From positions 1-64,000 of the forward strand of contig JBQTJW010000020.1 of the NCBI GenBank assembly GCA_052386745.1: 64,000 bases of DNA, read 5' to 3'. Below the pieces are notes generated by a model that saw nothing but the letters and a program-made list of their open reading frames with translations, had not been told where the DNA came from and searched no databases. Below are positions 28,432-35,855 of the stretch, in pieces. Both the position numbers and the translations under genes were made by a program. The DNA is from Panacagrimonas sp052386745 (lineage in GTDB: Bacteria > Pseudomonadota > Gammaproteobacteria > Nevskiales > Nevskiaceae). How positions within the stretch are numbered: the first letter of the stretch is position 1; every line of letters starts with the position of its first letter.

Positions 28432-28459
28432 AAAGGCCCCGCATGCGGGGCCTTTTTTT
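28432..28459 (+). terminator. Rho-independent terminator after the small lipoprotein
   Basis: AAAGGCCCCGC at 28432 pairs with GCGGGGCCTTT ending at 28455, followed by a run of T's. It is a textbook intrinsic terminator. Confidence 0.9.
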
Positions 28460-28909
28460 AGCCCCATTGACAGCCTCGTCTACCCGGTCGAAAAGCTGCC
28501 GACAGGTGTGTTTGCAAGCTGGGAAGTGATTCGGGATCCGATGTCCCGGACTAACGCCTGCCCAGCAACCGGACGATCAGGACCCGGGGTCCGGGCGCTG
28601 CTCCGGCGGCGACCTGCGGGAGTCGCAGGGCATGGACTTCGTTCGCCAATGCCTCCGCTATGAAAGTGAACGGGGCGCGGCACCCCATGACAACACGTCA
28701 AATCGTTGGCCGCTGCCGATCATTATTTGCGGACTTGTAGCGAGAATATATCGATGGCCCGACACCTAAACTGATCGCCATCGGGATGTGGCTGGTTGTA
28801 TCCCTCGATCCCCCATGACAGACTTTTAAGGTCGGGCAGCAGCCAGTAGGCGTGGTGCTGCGTCTGCAAACAACAAACGCCGTATGTCCTTACGCTTAGG
28901 GGAGTCACC
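28460..28909. other. 450-bp gap before the OmpA-like gene, with two coding-like minus-strand scraps
   Basis: No intact gene is visible. On the minus strand two short stretches read like protein C-termini: one ending at 28723 (HHAYWLLPDLKSLSWGIEG followed by a polar tail) and one ending near 28550 (FIAEALANEVHALRLPQVAA onward). Neither has a convincing start or ribosome-binding site and I cannot name a family. They may be remnants of a deleted gene. The promoter of the OmpA-like gene must also lie here, but I see no clear -10/-35 pair. Confidence 0.35.
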
Positions 28910-30175
28910 ATGAATCAGAGAGAGAGAGTCACCGTTGTGGGCGCTTTGCTCGCAATGTCGTCCGCTTTTCCAGCCATGGCAGAGGGCGAGTACTCGCAGG
29001 CCAATGGGGCAATTGCTGGCCGTTTCTACATCGCGCCCATGGGGTCGCACACGGGGGAAGACAAGGACCGCGAGACCAAGGAAGGCTGGGGCGGCGCACT
29101 GGGCATCGGCAAGCAGTTTTCGCCGTACTTCAGCGCGGAACTGAGCGCCTTCTACACCGATTTCGCAGCAAGCCAGTTCAACTCGGCTGAAGTGACGGCC
29201 GTTGGCCTGACCGGACTGTTCTTCCCCTTCGGTGGCAGCGACGGCGCACTCCAGAGCCTGTTCGGCATCATTGGCGCCCATTACGGCGACGTCAAAGATC
29301 ATCCGACCAGCAACATCACGCTTGCCGATCGGCATCCCGGCATGGATTACGACACGGTGTTCGGTGACGCGGGTCTCGGCTATCTGCTGGGCCCCATCGG
29401 ATTCCTGAACGATGGCTCGCTGCGTGTTGAAATGCGCTATCGCATGGATTTTCATGACGAACCCACGCTGGGCATTGGCGGCGAAGACGATTTCGGCGAC
29501 GTCGTCGCCAACGTCGGCTTGCTGATCCCCATCGGTTCCCAGCCCGAGCCGCCGGCCCCGCCGGCGCCCCCGGTGGAAGTGGTTCCCGTGGCACCCGCGC
29601 CGGTCGACAGCGACGGCGACGGCGTGACCGACGATCTCGACCAGTGCCCCGGCACACCTGCGGGCGAGCCTGTCAACGAAGTCGGCTGCCCGCTGCCCAA
29701 GAAGGAATGCAAGACGCCTGAACCTGGCCAGCCGGTCACGCTCGACGGTTGCGCTGCGGGTGACACCATCGTGCTCCGCGGCGTGAACTTCGAGTTCGAC
29801 AAGGCTCGTCTCACCACCAATGCCCGCTCCATCCTCGATGGCGTGAGCGATGCCCTGTCCAAGGCACCGAGCATCAAGGTCGAAATCGGTGGCCACACCG
29901 ACGCCAAGGGTACCGATGAGTACAACCAGAAGCTGTCCGACCGCCGTGCCAAGTCTGTCGTCGAATACCTGACGTCCAAGGGTATCGACGGGGGCCGCAT
30001 GACGTCGAAGGGCTATGGCGAGTCTCAGCCGGTGGCCGACAACGAGTCGGATCAGGGGCGCGAGCTGAACCGTCGCGTCGAGCTGAAGGTCACGGAAGGC
30101 ACCGCGACCGTGCTGTCGCCTGTCCCGGCGCCGAGCACCGACAATCAGCCGGGTGACACCATCCCGGCCGAGTAA
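28910..30175 (+). CDS. OmpA-family outer-membrane porin/peptidoglycan anchor
   Basis: The 421-residue protein has a signal peptide (cleavage after PAMA, about residue 24), an N-terminal beta-barrel domain of about 185 residues, a Pro-rich linker (211-231), a thrombospondin type-3 calcium-binding repeat (DSDGDGVTDDLDQCPGTP, 233-250), and a C-terminal OmpA domain (about 285-395) with the diaminopimelate-binding pattern GGHTDAKGT and ELNRRVEL. It would span the outer membrane and hold it to peptidoglycan. The ATG follows TAGGGGAGTCACC. A terminator follows. Its TSP3-OmpA module closely resembles that of the TolC-OmpA fusion at 41778-43631. Confidence 0.9.
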   Translation: MNQRERVTVVGALLAMSSAFPAMAEGEYSQANGAIAGRFYIAPMGSHTGEDKDRETKEGWGGALGIGKQFSPYFSAELSAFYTDFAASQFNSAEVTAVGLTGLFFPFGGSDGALQSLFGIIGAHYGDVKDHPTSNITLADRHPGMDYDTVFGDAGLGYLLGPIGFLNDGSLRVEMRYRMDFHDEPTLGIGGEDDFGDVVANVGLLIPIGSQPEPPAPPAPPVEVVPVAPAPVDSDGDGVTDDLDQCPGTPAGEPVNEVGCPLPKKECKTPEPGQPVTLDGCAAGDTIVLRGVNFEFDKARLTTNARSILDGVSDALSKAPSIKVEIGGHTDAKGTDEYNQKLSDRRAKSVVEYLTSKGIDGGRMTSKGYGESQPVADNESDQGRELNRRVELKVTEGTATVLSPVPAPSTDNQPGDTIPAE

Positions 30176-30192
30176 GCTCGGGCCAGTCACGG

Positions 30193-30222
30193 AAAGGCCG
30201 CGCCACCGCGCGGCCTTTCTGT
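30193..30222 (+). terminator. Rho-independent terminator after the OmpA-like gene
   Basis: AAAGGCCGCG (30193-30202) pairs with CGCGGCCTTT (30209-30218) around a 6-nt loop, followed by a short T-rich stretch (CTGTTT). Confidence 0.85.
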
Positions 30223-30230
30223 TTGCGCCT

Positions 30231-30259
30231 TTGACCCGCCTCACCTCGCAGCCGATAAT
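30231..30259 (+). promoter_or_regulatory. Promoter of tRNA-Pro
   Basis: TTGACC (30231-30236) and GATAAT (30254-30259) are 17 bp apart, close to the sigma-70 consensus, directly after the OmpA terminator and about 48 bp before the expected 5' leader end of tRNA-Pro. Confidence 0.7.
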
Positions 30260-30314
30260 CGGCAGCGGTCCGGCGTGTCTCTTCGCGCAACCGCTCCGTT
30301 GTTGAAAGTCGTGT

Positions 30315-30391
30315 CGGGGTATAGCGCAGTCTGGTAGCGCGCCTGCTTTGGGTGCAGGATGTCGGGAGTTCGAATCTCTCTACCCCGACCA
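30315..30391 (+). tRNA. tRNA-Pro (UGG)
   Basis: A 77-nt cloverleaf: acceptor CGGGGTA/TACCCCG, anticodon loop CTTTGGGT with anticodon TGG, T-loop GTTCGAATC, and an encoded CCA end. Confidence 0.96.
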
Positions 30392-30488
30392 TTTTTCCTC
30401 TACGCGAAAGCGTGGAATTACCGGTCGGCCTCAAGATAAATAGCCGTTCCCTGGCGCCGATGTATGGCATCGGCAGCTCCTAGTCGGT

Positions 30489-30494
30489 AGACTT
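30489..30494 (+). promoter_or_regulatory. -10-like element before tRNA-His
   Basis: TAGACT lies 12 bp before the tRNA-His 5' end, the same hexamer found before rnpB. No clear -35 box is seen; the gene could also be read through from the tRNA-Pro promoter. Confidence 0.35.
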
Positions 30495-30505
30495 TGCGGC
30501 TCGGC

Positions 30506-30582
30506 GGTGGCCGTAGCTCAGTTGGTAGAGTCCCAGGTTGTGATCCTGGTTGTCGCGGGTTCGAGCCCCGTCGGTCACCCCA
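30506..30582 (+). tRNA. tRNA-His (GUG)
   Basis: A 77-nt cloverleaf with the extra G-1 (30506) opposite C73 typical of tRNA-His, acceptor GTGGCCG/CGGTCAC, anticodon GTG within GGTTGTGATCC, T-loop GTTCGAGCC, and an encoded CCA. Confidence 0.96.
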
Positions 30583-30768
30583 TTTTCCGAGCGGCGTTGC
30601 CGTTATCACGCGTCTGCCGGTTGGGCTCGGGTCTGGCCGCAATGAAGCGACAATCCCTTTCGAGTGGCCATTGACGTTAGGCCTGTTTTTAGCTGTGATG
30701 GAATTTGGCGTGAGAAGCCTGTCATTAGTAATGCAAACAACGGTCTGGCGCGCCGATGACGGCGCGCG

Positions 30769-31330
30769 TCAACACAGATGTCGCCTAGATTTGCACGCTG
30801 CTGCCTGAATCCCGCTGTTCCTTGTTGGCACGACGGCGTCGCGTTCGGGGTTGAGCGTGACGACGCCGATGGGCATCCAGTTTCGTCTCGCTCTGGACCA
30901 TCGGCGCGGATAGCGCTGACGCGCTTGCTCATACAGGCCGCGGCGACGCGCCAGGATCGTCTTGTCCTCGCCGATGCGGCGCAGGGCTAGTGCCACGTAG
31001 CGCAGGGCGCTGTGGCGGTGATCGTGGTTGTACCAAGCCACGAAGCCGGCGGCCCAGCCCTGCGCCTGCTCGATCGATGAAAAGCCTTGCGCCGGAAAGC
31101 CGGGCCGGTACTTGGCCGTCCGGAACATCGACGGGCGAAGGCGTTGTCGTCCGAGACGCGCGGCCTGGGGAATACGACGGGACGATGCCCAGCCAGTGCA
31201 ACATCGCCAGCACAATCGTCGCCTTGAGCACGCCGCCGTTGTCGCCGTGCAGCACCGGGCGCTCGACGTTCACGAGCACGCCCTCGGCCAGCGCCGCGCT
31301 AACCATCCCCCGGCAAAGCCTGGGGTTTTT
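30769..31330 (-). pseudogene. IS3-family transposase (OrfB) fragment, frameshifted
   Basis: Two minus-strand frames together spell the C-terminal half of an IS3-family OrfB integrase. One frame gives VLVNVERPVLHGDNGGVLKA (with the second catalytic Asp in HGDNG) and LHWLGIVPSYS; another gives MFRTAKYRPGFPAQGFSSIE, AWYNHDHRHSALRYV and NWMPIGVVTLNPERDA. Frameshifts near 31145-31180 destroy the region that should hold the catalytic Glu, and the 5' half of the gene is missing. It is a dead remnant in a small mobile-element cluster between tRNA-His and tRNA-Arg. Confidence 0.8.
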
Positions 31331-31396
31331 AAAGTGTGAGCCGCTCAAAGCGGCTATGCGGGGACGCTAACGCGGCCCCGCTCCTGTCGACCCAAG

Positions 31397-32714
31397 CCTA
31401 TCAGGATTTTTGTGTGATGAGCCATACACGGCCCATTGGGCAAGGAAGGACGTATGGCGAAGAAAGAAGCGGGACTATTTTCGGCTGGGCTGCTGGATCA
31501 GTTGCTGTCGGGGCGTGATCCGAAGTCGGTGGTGGACTCCGGCGGTCTGATCGGCGATCTAAAGAAGGCGCTGGCCGAGCGCATGCTCCATGCCGAGATG
31601 GACGTTCATCTGGATTCGGACGCTGAAGCTGGGACCGGCAATCACCGCAACGGCAGCAGCCCCAAGACGGTGCTCACGCCGGAAGGCCCGATGGAGTTGT
31701 CGATCCAGCGCGACCGCCACGGCCGCTTTGATCCGGCTCTGATCGCCAAGTACCGGCGCCGTTTTCCCGGCTTCGACGACAGGATCATCGCGCTCTACGC
31801 CCGCGGCATGAGCACGCGCGACATCCAGGGCCATGTGCGCGAGCTGTACGGCGTCGAGGTCTGTCCCGATCTGGTGTCGGCCGTCACCGATTCGGTGATC
31901 GACGAAGTCAGTGCCTGGCAGGCCCGGCTGCTGGAGGCGAGCTACGCCATCGTCTTCTTCGACGCGCTGCGGGTGAAGATCCGGGATGAGGGCCTGGTGC
32001 GCAACAAAGCCGTGTATCTGGCCATCAGCATGCGCCCTGGCGGGCACAAGGAAGTGCTGGGCCTGTGGATCGAACAGACCGAAGGCGCCAAGTTCTGGCT
32101 GCGCGTGATGAACGAGATCCGGGCGCGCGGCACCCAGGACATCCTGATCGCCGTCGTCGACGGCCTGAAGGGCTTCCCGGAGGCCATCACCGCCGTCTTC
32201 CCCGACACCGTGGTGCAGACCTGCATCGTGCATCTGATCCGTTATTCGATGCAGTTTGCGTCCTGGAAGGAGCGCAAGCCGATCGTCGCCGCGCTCAAGC
32301 CGATCTACCGGGCGGACAACGCCGATGCGGCCGCACGCGAACTGGAAGCTTTCGATCAGAGCCCTTGGGGGCGGAAATATCCGGTGATCGCGCAGAGCTG
32401 GCGGCGCAACTGGGAGGCCGTCATTCCGTTCTTCGCATTCCCAGCCGAGGTCCGCAAAATCATCTACACGACCAACGCCATCGAAAGCCTCAACGCATCC
32501 GTCAGGAAGGCCATCCGCAACAAGGGGCACTTCCCCAACGATCAGGCCGCCACCAAGCTGATCTGGCTGGCCCTGCGACACATCACCGAGAACTGGAAGA
32601 ATCCGCCCATCACGTGGCACTCTGCCCGCGCACCACTCGCCATCCAGTTCGGCGACAGATTCTCACTCACCGATTGATTTCACCCACCGGCTCACACACG
32701 GAATTTCTGACAGG
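31397..32714 (+). mobile_element. IS256-family insertion sequence
   Basis: A complete element of about 1.3 kb with imperfect terminal inverted repeats: CCTATCAGGATTTTTGTGTG on the left (31397 onward, continuing ATGAGCC) and, read inward on the minus strand from 32714, CCTGTCAGAAATTCCGTGTG (continuing TGAGCC). The transposase gene fills it. Target-site duplications are not clear in the flanks, which suggests rearrangement after insertion. It sits between an IS3 remnant and a recombinase tail. Confidence 0.75.
31454..32677 (+). CDS. IS256-family transposase
   Basis: The 407-residue protein is an intact Mutator-type DDE transposase. Catalytic residues are visible in VFFDALRVKI (first Asp), IAVVDGLKGFPEAI (second Asp) and IYTTNAIESLNASVRKAI (Glu); the family motif GVEVCPDLVSAVTD and the C-x2-H motif in QTCIVHLIRYS are present. 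The ATG at 31454 follows AAGGA repeats. No frameshift or internal stop is seen, so the element may still be mobile. Confidence 0.9.
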   Translation: MAKKEAGLFSAGLLDQLLSGRDPKSVVDSGGLIGDLKKALAERMLHAEMDVHLDSDAEAGTGNHRNGSSPKTVLTPEGPMELSIQRDRHGRFDPALIAKYRRRFPGFDDRIIALYARGMSTRDIQGHVRELYGVEVCPDLVSAVTDSVIDEVSAWQARLLEASYAIVFFDALRVKIRDEGLVRNKAVYLAISMRPGGHKEVLGLWIEQTEGAKFWLRVMNEIRARGTQDILIAVVDGLKGFPEAITAVFPDTVVQTCIVHLIRYSMQFASWKERKPIVAALKPIYRADNADAAARELEAFDQSPWGRKYPVIAQSWRRNWEAVIPFFAFPAEVRKIIYTTNAIESLNASVRKAIRNKGHFPNDQAATKLIWLALRHITENWKNPPITWHSARAPLAIQFGDRFSLTD

Positions 32715-32716
32715 CC

Positions 32717-33078
32717 CCCTTCAGCTCCGCCTTGCCTCCGCGCAGGCCCGCATCGACCAGATGAACCGTGAGCCGCACGAAATCGGGCACCGTCGCCGCA
32801 TCCCCCTGAAGAAGTTCGGGGAGAACCAGAGCAAGGGATTCGCCGGCGCGATCAAGTCCGAAATCCTGAAGCCTGGGAGCCCGCACGCGAAGAGCTACCT
32901 GCTGGCGCTGGTGTCCGGAATCCGCATCGGCCCCGACGGCGGACACCTGCAGGGGAACCAAGCCGACATGACGGGTGCGATGTCCGGCTGGCGCCCCGAT
33001 AACCCGGAGCTCGTGGGGCCCAGACACTTGTCAAGTTGGCGCGCCCGGAGGGACTCGAACCCCCGGCCGATCGCTTAG
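32717..33078 (+). pseudogene. Serine site-specific recombinase, C-terminal fragment
   Basis: The frame ending inside the tRNA-Arg gene at 33078 resembles the C-terminal part of a large serine recombinase: a helical segment (LQLRLASAQARIDQMNREP), AKSYLLALVSGIRIGPDGG, DMTGAMSGWRPDNPE and then SSWRARRDSNPRP, the last part being antisense translation of the tRNA T-arm. Such C-termini are common where a recombinase gene abuts a tRNA. The catalytic N-terminal domain is absent; the upstream boundary is the IS256 right end. It is the scar of an integrated element. Confidence 0.65.
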
Positions 33079-33113
33079 AAGGCGATTGCTCTATCCACCT
33101 GAGCTACGGGCGC
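33037..33113 (-). tRNA. tRNA-Arg (UCU)
   Basis: Read on the minus strand from 33113, a 77-nt cloverleaf: acceptor GCGCCCG/CGGGCGC, D-arm AGCTCAGGTGGATAGAGCA, anticodon loop CTTCTAA with anticodon TCT, T-loop GTTCGAGTC, discriminator G and an encoded CCA. The 3' end faces the mobile-element remnants, the usual side for integration. A TTAAACT sequence a few bases upstream on the minus strand could be its -10 element. Confidence 0.95.
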
Positions 33114-33139
33114 GAACACGAAAGTTTAATCCAGTACCG

Positions 33140-33546
33140 TCGCGACATCCTCGGTGCGAAGCTGGGTGTACCGCTGCAACAGACCCGCTTCTGCATCGAA
33201 GCGGTCGAGGCGGTGCTGCACTGCTACGGCAAGCCCGAGATCTTCTACGCCGATCAGGGCAGCCAATTCACCAGCCTGGCCTTCACCGATCTGCTGAAAG
33301 ACAACCGCATCGCGATCAGCATGGATGGCCGCGGCTGCTGGCGCGCCAACGTCTTCGTCGAGCGGCCGTGGAAGTCGATCACGTACGAGAAGGTCTACCT
33401 GCACGCCTACGACTCGGTCACCCACGCGAAAACTCGCTCGGCCGCCACTTCGATTTCTACAACGCGCGCCGACCCCACAGCAGCCTTGATCGCAAGACAC
33501 CGGATCAGGTCTACTTCCAACCACTGCCCCTGGCCTGGCCAGCTTA
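33140..33546 (+). pseudogene. Second IS3-family transposase (OrfB) fragment
   Basis: The plus strand encodes the C-terminal third of a different IS3-family OrfB: TRFCIEAVEAVLHCYGKPEI, YADQGSQFTSLAFTDLL (second catalytic Asp), VFVERPWKSITYEKVYLHAY (catalytic Glu), then after a one-base deletion near 33433 the frame continues as FDFYNARRPHSSLDRKTPDQ. The 5' part and OrfA are missing. It is unlike the IS3 fragment at 30769, so at least two IS3 elements once inserted here. Confidence 0.8.
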
Positions 33547-33782
33547 AAACCCCGCAGAATTTCAACTTATAAAATCAGGCCCAGATGTACAGAGGAACGG
33601 GGCCAACTCTCGCCCTGAAACACCCCGGCGCAACCCGCCCGCTGCGTCCCGTAGCAGATTCCCCAATTGCACGCGCGCCAAAGCGCATTATCGTGGGCAC
33701 CCCGGCGCACAGCCCGCCGGACCGATGCACCGCAGCCAACGACAAGGCCGGCACGACCGGCCACCCAACCGGAGACCCGCTC

Positions 33783-34835
33783 ATGCTCGACAACCCCTAC
33801 TACAGCCAGGACGTCCATGGCCCGTTCCAGCTCTACGACCTGGGCGATTTCGGGCTGGAGGACGGCGGCACCATCCGCGGCTGCAAGCTGGCCTACGCCA
33901 CCTTCGGCACACTCAACGCGGCCAAGGACAACGCCATCCTGATCACCACCTGGTTTTCGGGCACGAGCAAGATCATGGAGCAGGTCTACGTGGGCGAAGG
34001 CCGCGCGCTGGACCCGAAGAAATACTTCATCGTCATCGTCAACCAGATCGGCAACGGGCTGTCCAGCTCGCCGCACAACACGCCGTTTCCCGGCGGCATG
34101 GCGAACTTCCCGCGCGTGCGCATCGGCGACGACGTGCGTGCGCAGCACCAGTTCCTGACCACCCAGTTCGGCATCAGGAGCCTGGCGCTGGTCACCGGCG
34201 GCTCCATGGGCGCGCAGCAGACCTACGAGTGGGCGGTGCGCTACCCGGACATGGTGAAGCGCGCGGCGCCGATGGCCGGCACGGCCAGGAACACGCCGCA
34301 CGATTTCCTGTTCGGCCAGATCCTGATCGAGGCCATCACCTCCGACCCCAACTGGAACGGCGGCTGGTACGGCTCCGCGGCCGAGGTGCGCAACGGCCTG
34401 CTGCGCCACGCCAAGATCTGGGGCGTGATGGGCTGGAGCACGGAGTTCTACGCGCAGGGCCGTCCGCGCGCGCTGGGCTTCTCTTCGCTGGACGACTTCG
34501 TGGCCAATTTCATGAACGGGTACTTCGGCGTCATGGACCCCAACGACCTGCTGTGCATGGCCTGGAAGTGGCAGCACGGCGACGTGAGCCGCCACACCGG
34601 CGGCGACCTGGCGCAGGCGCTGGGGCGCATCAAGGCCAAGACCTTCGTCATGCCGGTGTCCACAGACATGTTCTTCCCGGTCAGCGACTGCGCGGCCGAG
34701 CAGAAGCTGATTCCCGGCAGCGAGCTGCGGGTGATCCAGAGCATCGACGGCCACCTGGCCCTATTCGGCGCCGATGCGGGCTTTGCCGCGCAGATCGACC
34801 GCCACTTCGGGGAACTGCTGGCGACGGCGGCCTAG
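33783..34835 (+). CDS. MetX-like alpha/beta-fold hydrolase/acyltransferase
   Basis: The 350-residue protein is an alpha/beta-hydrolase of the homoserine O-acetyltransferase-like group. The nucleophile elbow is GGSMGAQQTYEWA, and the acid and base of the triad lie in STDMFFPVSD and IDGHLALFG. It differs from true MetX (GPSMGGMQ) in the elbow and elsewhere, so the substrate is uncertain and no methionine genes are nearby. ATG at 33783 follows GGAGACCCGCTC. A strong terminator follows about 66 bp after the stop, so it is probably transcribed alone. Confidence 0.75.
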   Translation: MLDNPYYSQDVHGPFQLYDLGDFGLEDGGTIRGCKLAYATFGTLNAAKDNAILITTWFSGTSKIMEQVYVGEGRALDPKKYFIVIVNQIGNGLSSSPHNTPFPGGMANFPRVRIGDDVRAQHQFLTTQFGIRSLALVTGGSMGAQQTYEWAVRYPDMVKRAAPMAGTARNTPHDFLFGQILIEAITSDPNWNGGWYGSAAEVRNGLLRHAKIWGVMGWSTEFYAQGRPRALGFSSLDDFVANFMNGYFGVMDPNDLLCMAWKWQHGDVSRHTGGDLAQALGRIKAKTFVMPVSTDMFFPVSDCAAEQKLIPGSELRVIQSIDGHLALFGADAGFAAQIDRHFGELLATAA

Positions 34836-34901
34836 CGCCACGACCTTCCGCGCCACCCGGCCCGGGCGGCGCTCCCCTTTCGACAGGCGAGTGAAGTCGC
34901 G

Positions 34902-34926
34902 CCCGGCGCCGCTGCGCCGGGTTTTT
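34902..34926 (+). terminator. Rho-independent terminator after the MetX-like gene
   Basis: CCCGGCGC (34902-34909) pairs with GCGCCGGG (34914-34921) over a 4-nt loop and is followed by TTTTT. Confidence 0.88.
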
Positions 34927-34946
34927 CTTTCGCCTGATTCCACGCC

Positions 34947-35855
34947 ATGACGCCTGCCCTGTCGGACCCGCGCATCGTCGCGGCCTTTGCCACGCTGTAC
35001 CTGGTCTGGGGCTCCACCTACCTCGCCATGCGCGTGATGGTGGAATCGCTGCCGCCGTTCCTGGCGGCCGGCGCGCGCTTCTGCGTGGCCGGGGTCTGCA
35101 TGGTGGCGTGGTCGCTGGCGCGCGGCGGGCGGCTGCCGCGCACGCGGCGCGACTGGATCACCCTCAGCGTCACCGGCACCATGATGCTGGTCGGCGCCAA
35201 CGGCCTGGTGGTGTGGTCCGAACAGTGGGTGTCGTCCAGCCAGGCGGCACTCATCATCGCCACCGCGGCGCTGTGGATGGGCTGGATGGGCACGCTCGGC
35301 GCGCAGGGCCAGGCGCTGTCGCGGCGCACGGTGGTCGGGCTGGTCGCGGGATTCCTGGGGGTGGGCGTGCTGGTGGGCGACGGCATGCGCCTGTCGCTGG
35401 CGCCTTGGACGGCGTACGCTGGGCTGCTGACCTCGGCATTCCTGTGGTCGCTCGGGTCGATCGTGTCCAAGCGGCGTCCGGTGGCGTGCTCGGCATTCGT
35501 CAGCGCATCGGTCCAGACGCTGATTGCGGGCGTGGTGCTGCTGGCGCTCGGCCTGGGGCTGGGCGAACAGGTGCGCTGGCAGTGGGAGACGCGCTCGCTG
35601 CTGGCGCTGCTGTACCTGATCGTGTTCGGATCGTTCGTGGCCTACGGCTGCTACGTGTGGTTGGTGCACCAGGTCACGCCGGCGCAACTGGGGACCTACG
35701 CGTACGTGAATCCGGCCGTGGCCGTGGTGCTGGGCTGGTGGCTGCTGGACGAAGGCTTCTCGCGCATGCAGATTGCGGGCACCCTCATCATTCTCGCGAG
35801 CGTCGTTGCCGTGACCCTGAGCACTCCCATCAGCCGTCCGCGGCCCGCCGCATGA
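34947..35855 (+). CDS. EamA-family (DMT superfamily) transporter
   Basis: The 302-residue protein has about ten membrane helices in two EamA repeats. The first begins YLVWGSTYLAMRVMVESLPP (the WGSxY motif of the RhaT/YedA-like group) and the second covers roughly residues 150-290 with LLYLIVFGSFVAYGCYVWL and AYVNPAVAVVLGWWLLDEGF. Such proteins export metabolites or amino acids across the inner membrane; substrate unknown. Its stop overlaps the ATG of the following binding-protein gene (ATGA), so the two are translationally coupled. Confidence 0.82.
   Translation: MTPALSDPRIVAAFATLYLVWGSTYLAMRVMVESLPPFLAAGARFCVAGVCMVAWSLARGGRLPRTRRDWITLSVTGTMMLVGANGLVVWSEQWVSSSQAALIIATAALWMGWMGTLGAQGQALSRRTVVGLVAGFLGVGVLVGDGMRLSLAPWTAYAGLLTSAFLWSLGSIVSKRRPVACSAFVSASVQTLIAGVVLLALGLGLGEQVRWQWETRSLLALLYLIVFGSFVAYGCYVWLVHQVTPAQLGTYAYVNPAVAVVLGWWLLDEGFSRMQIAGTLIILASVVAVTLSTPISRPRPAA

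Noticed and set aside
31320..31395. Hairpin-rich 75 bp before the IS256 element as an integron attC site
   Set aside because: The inverted repeats lack attC core sites and the spacing is wrong; they are probably remnants of element ends.
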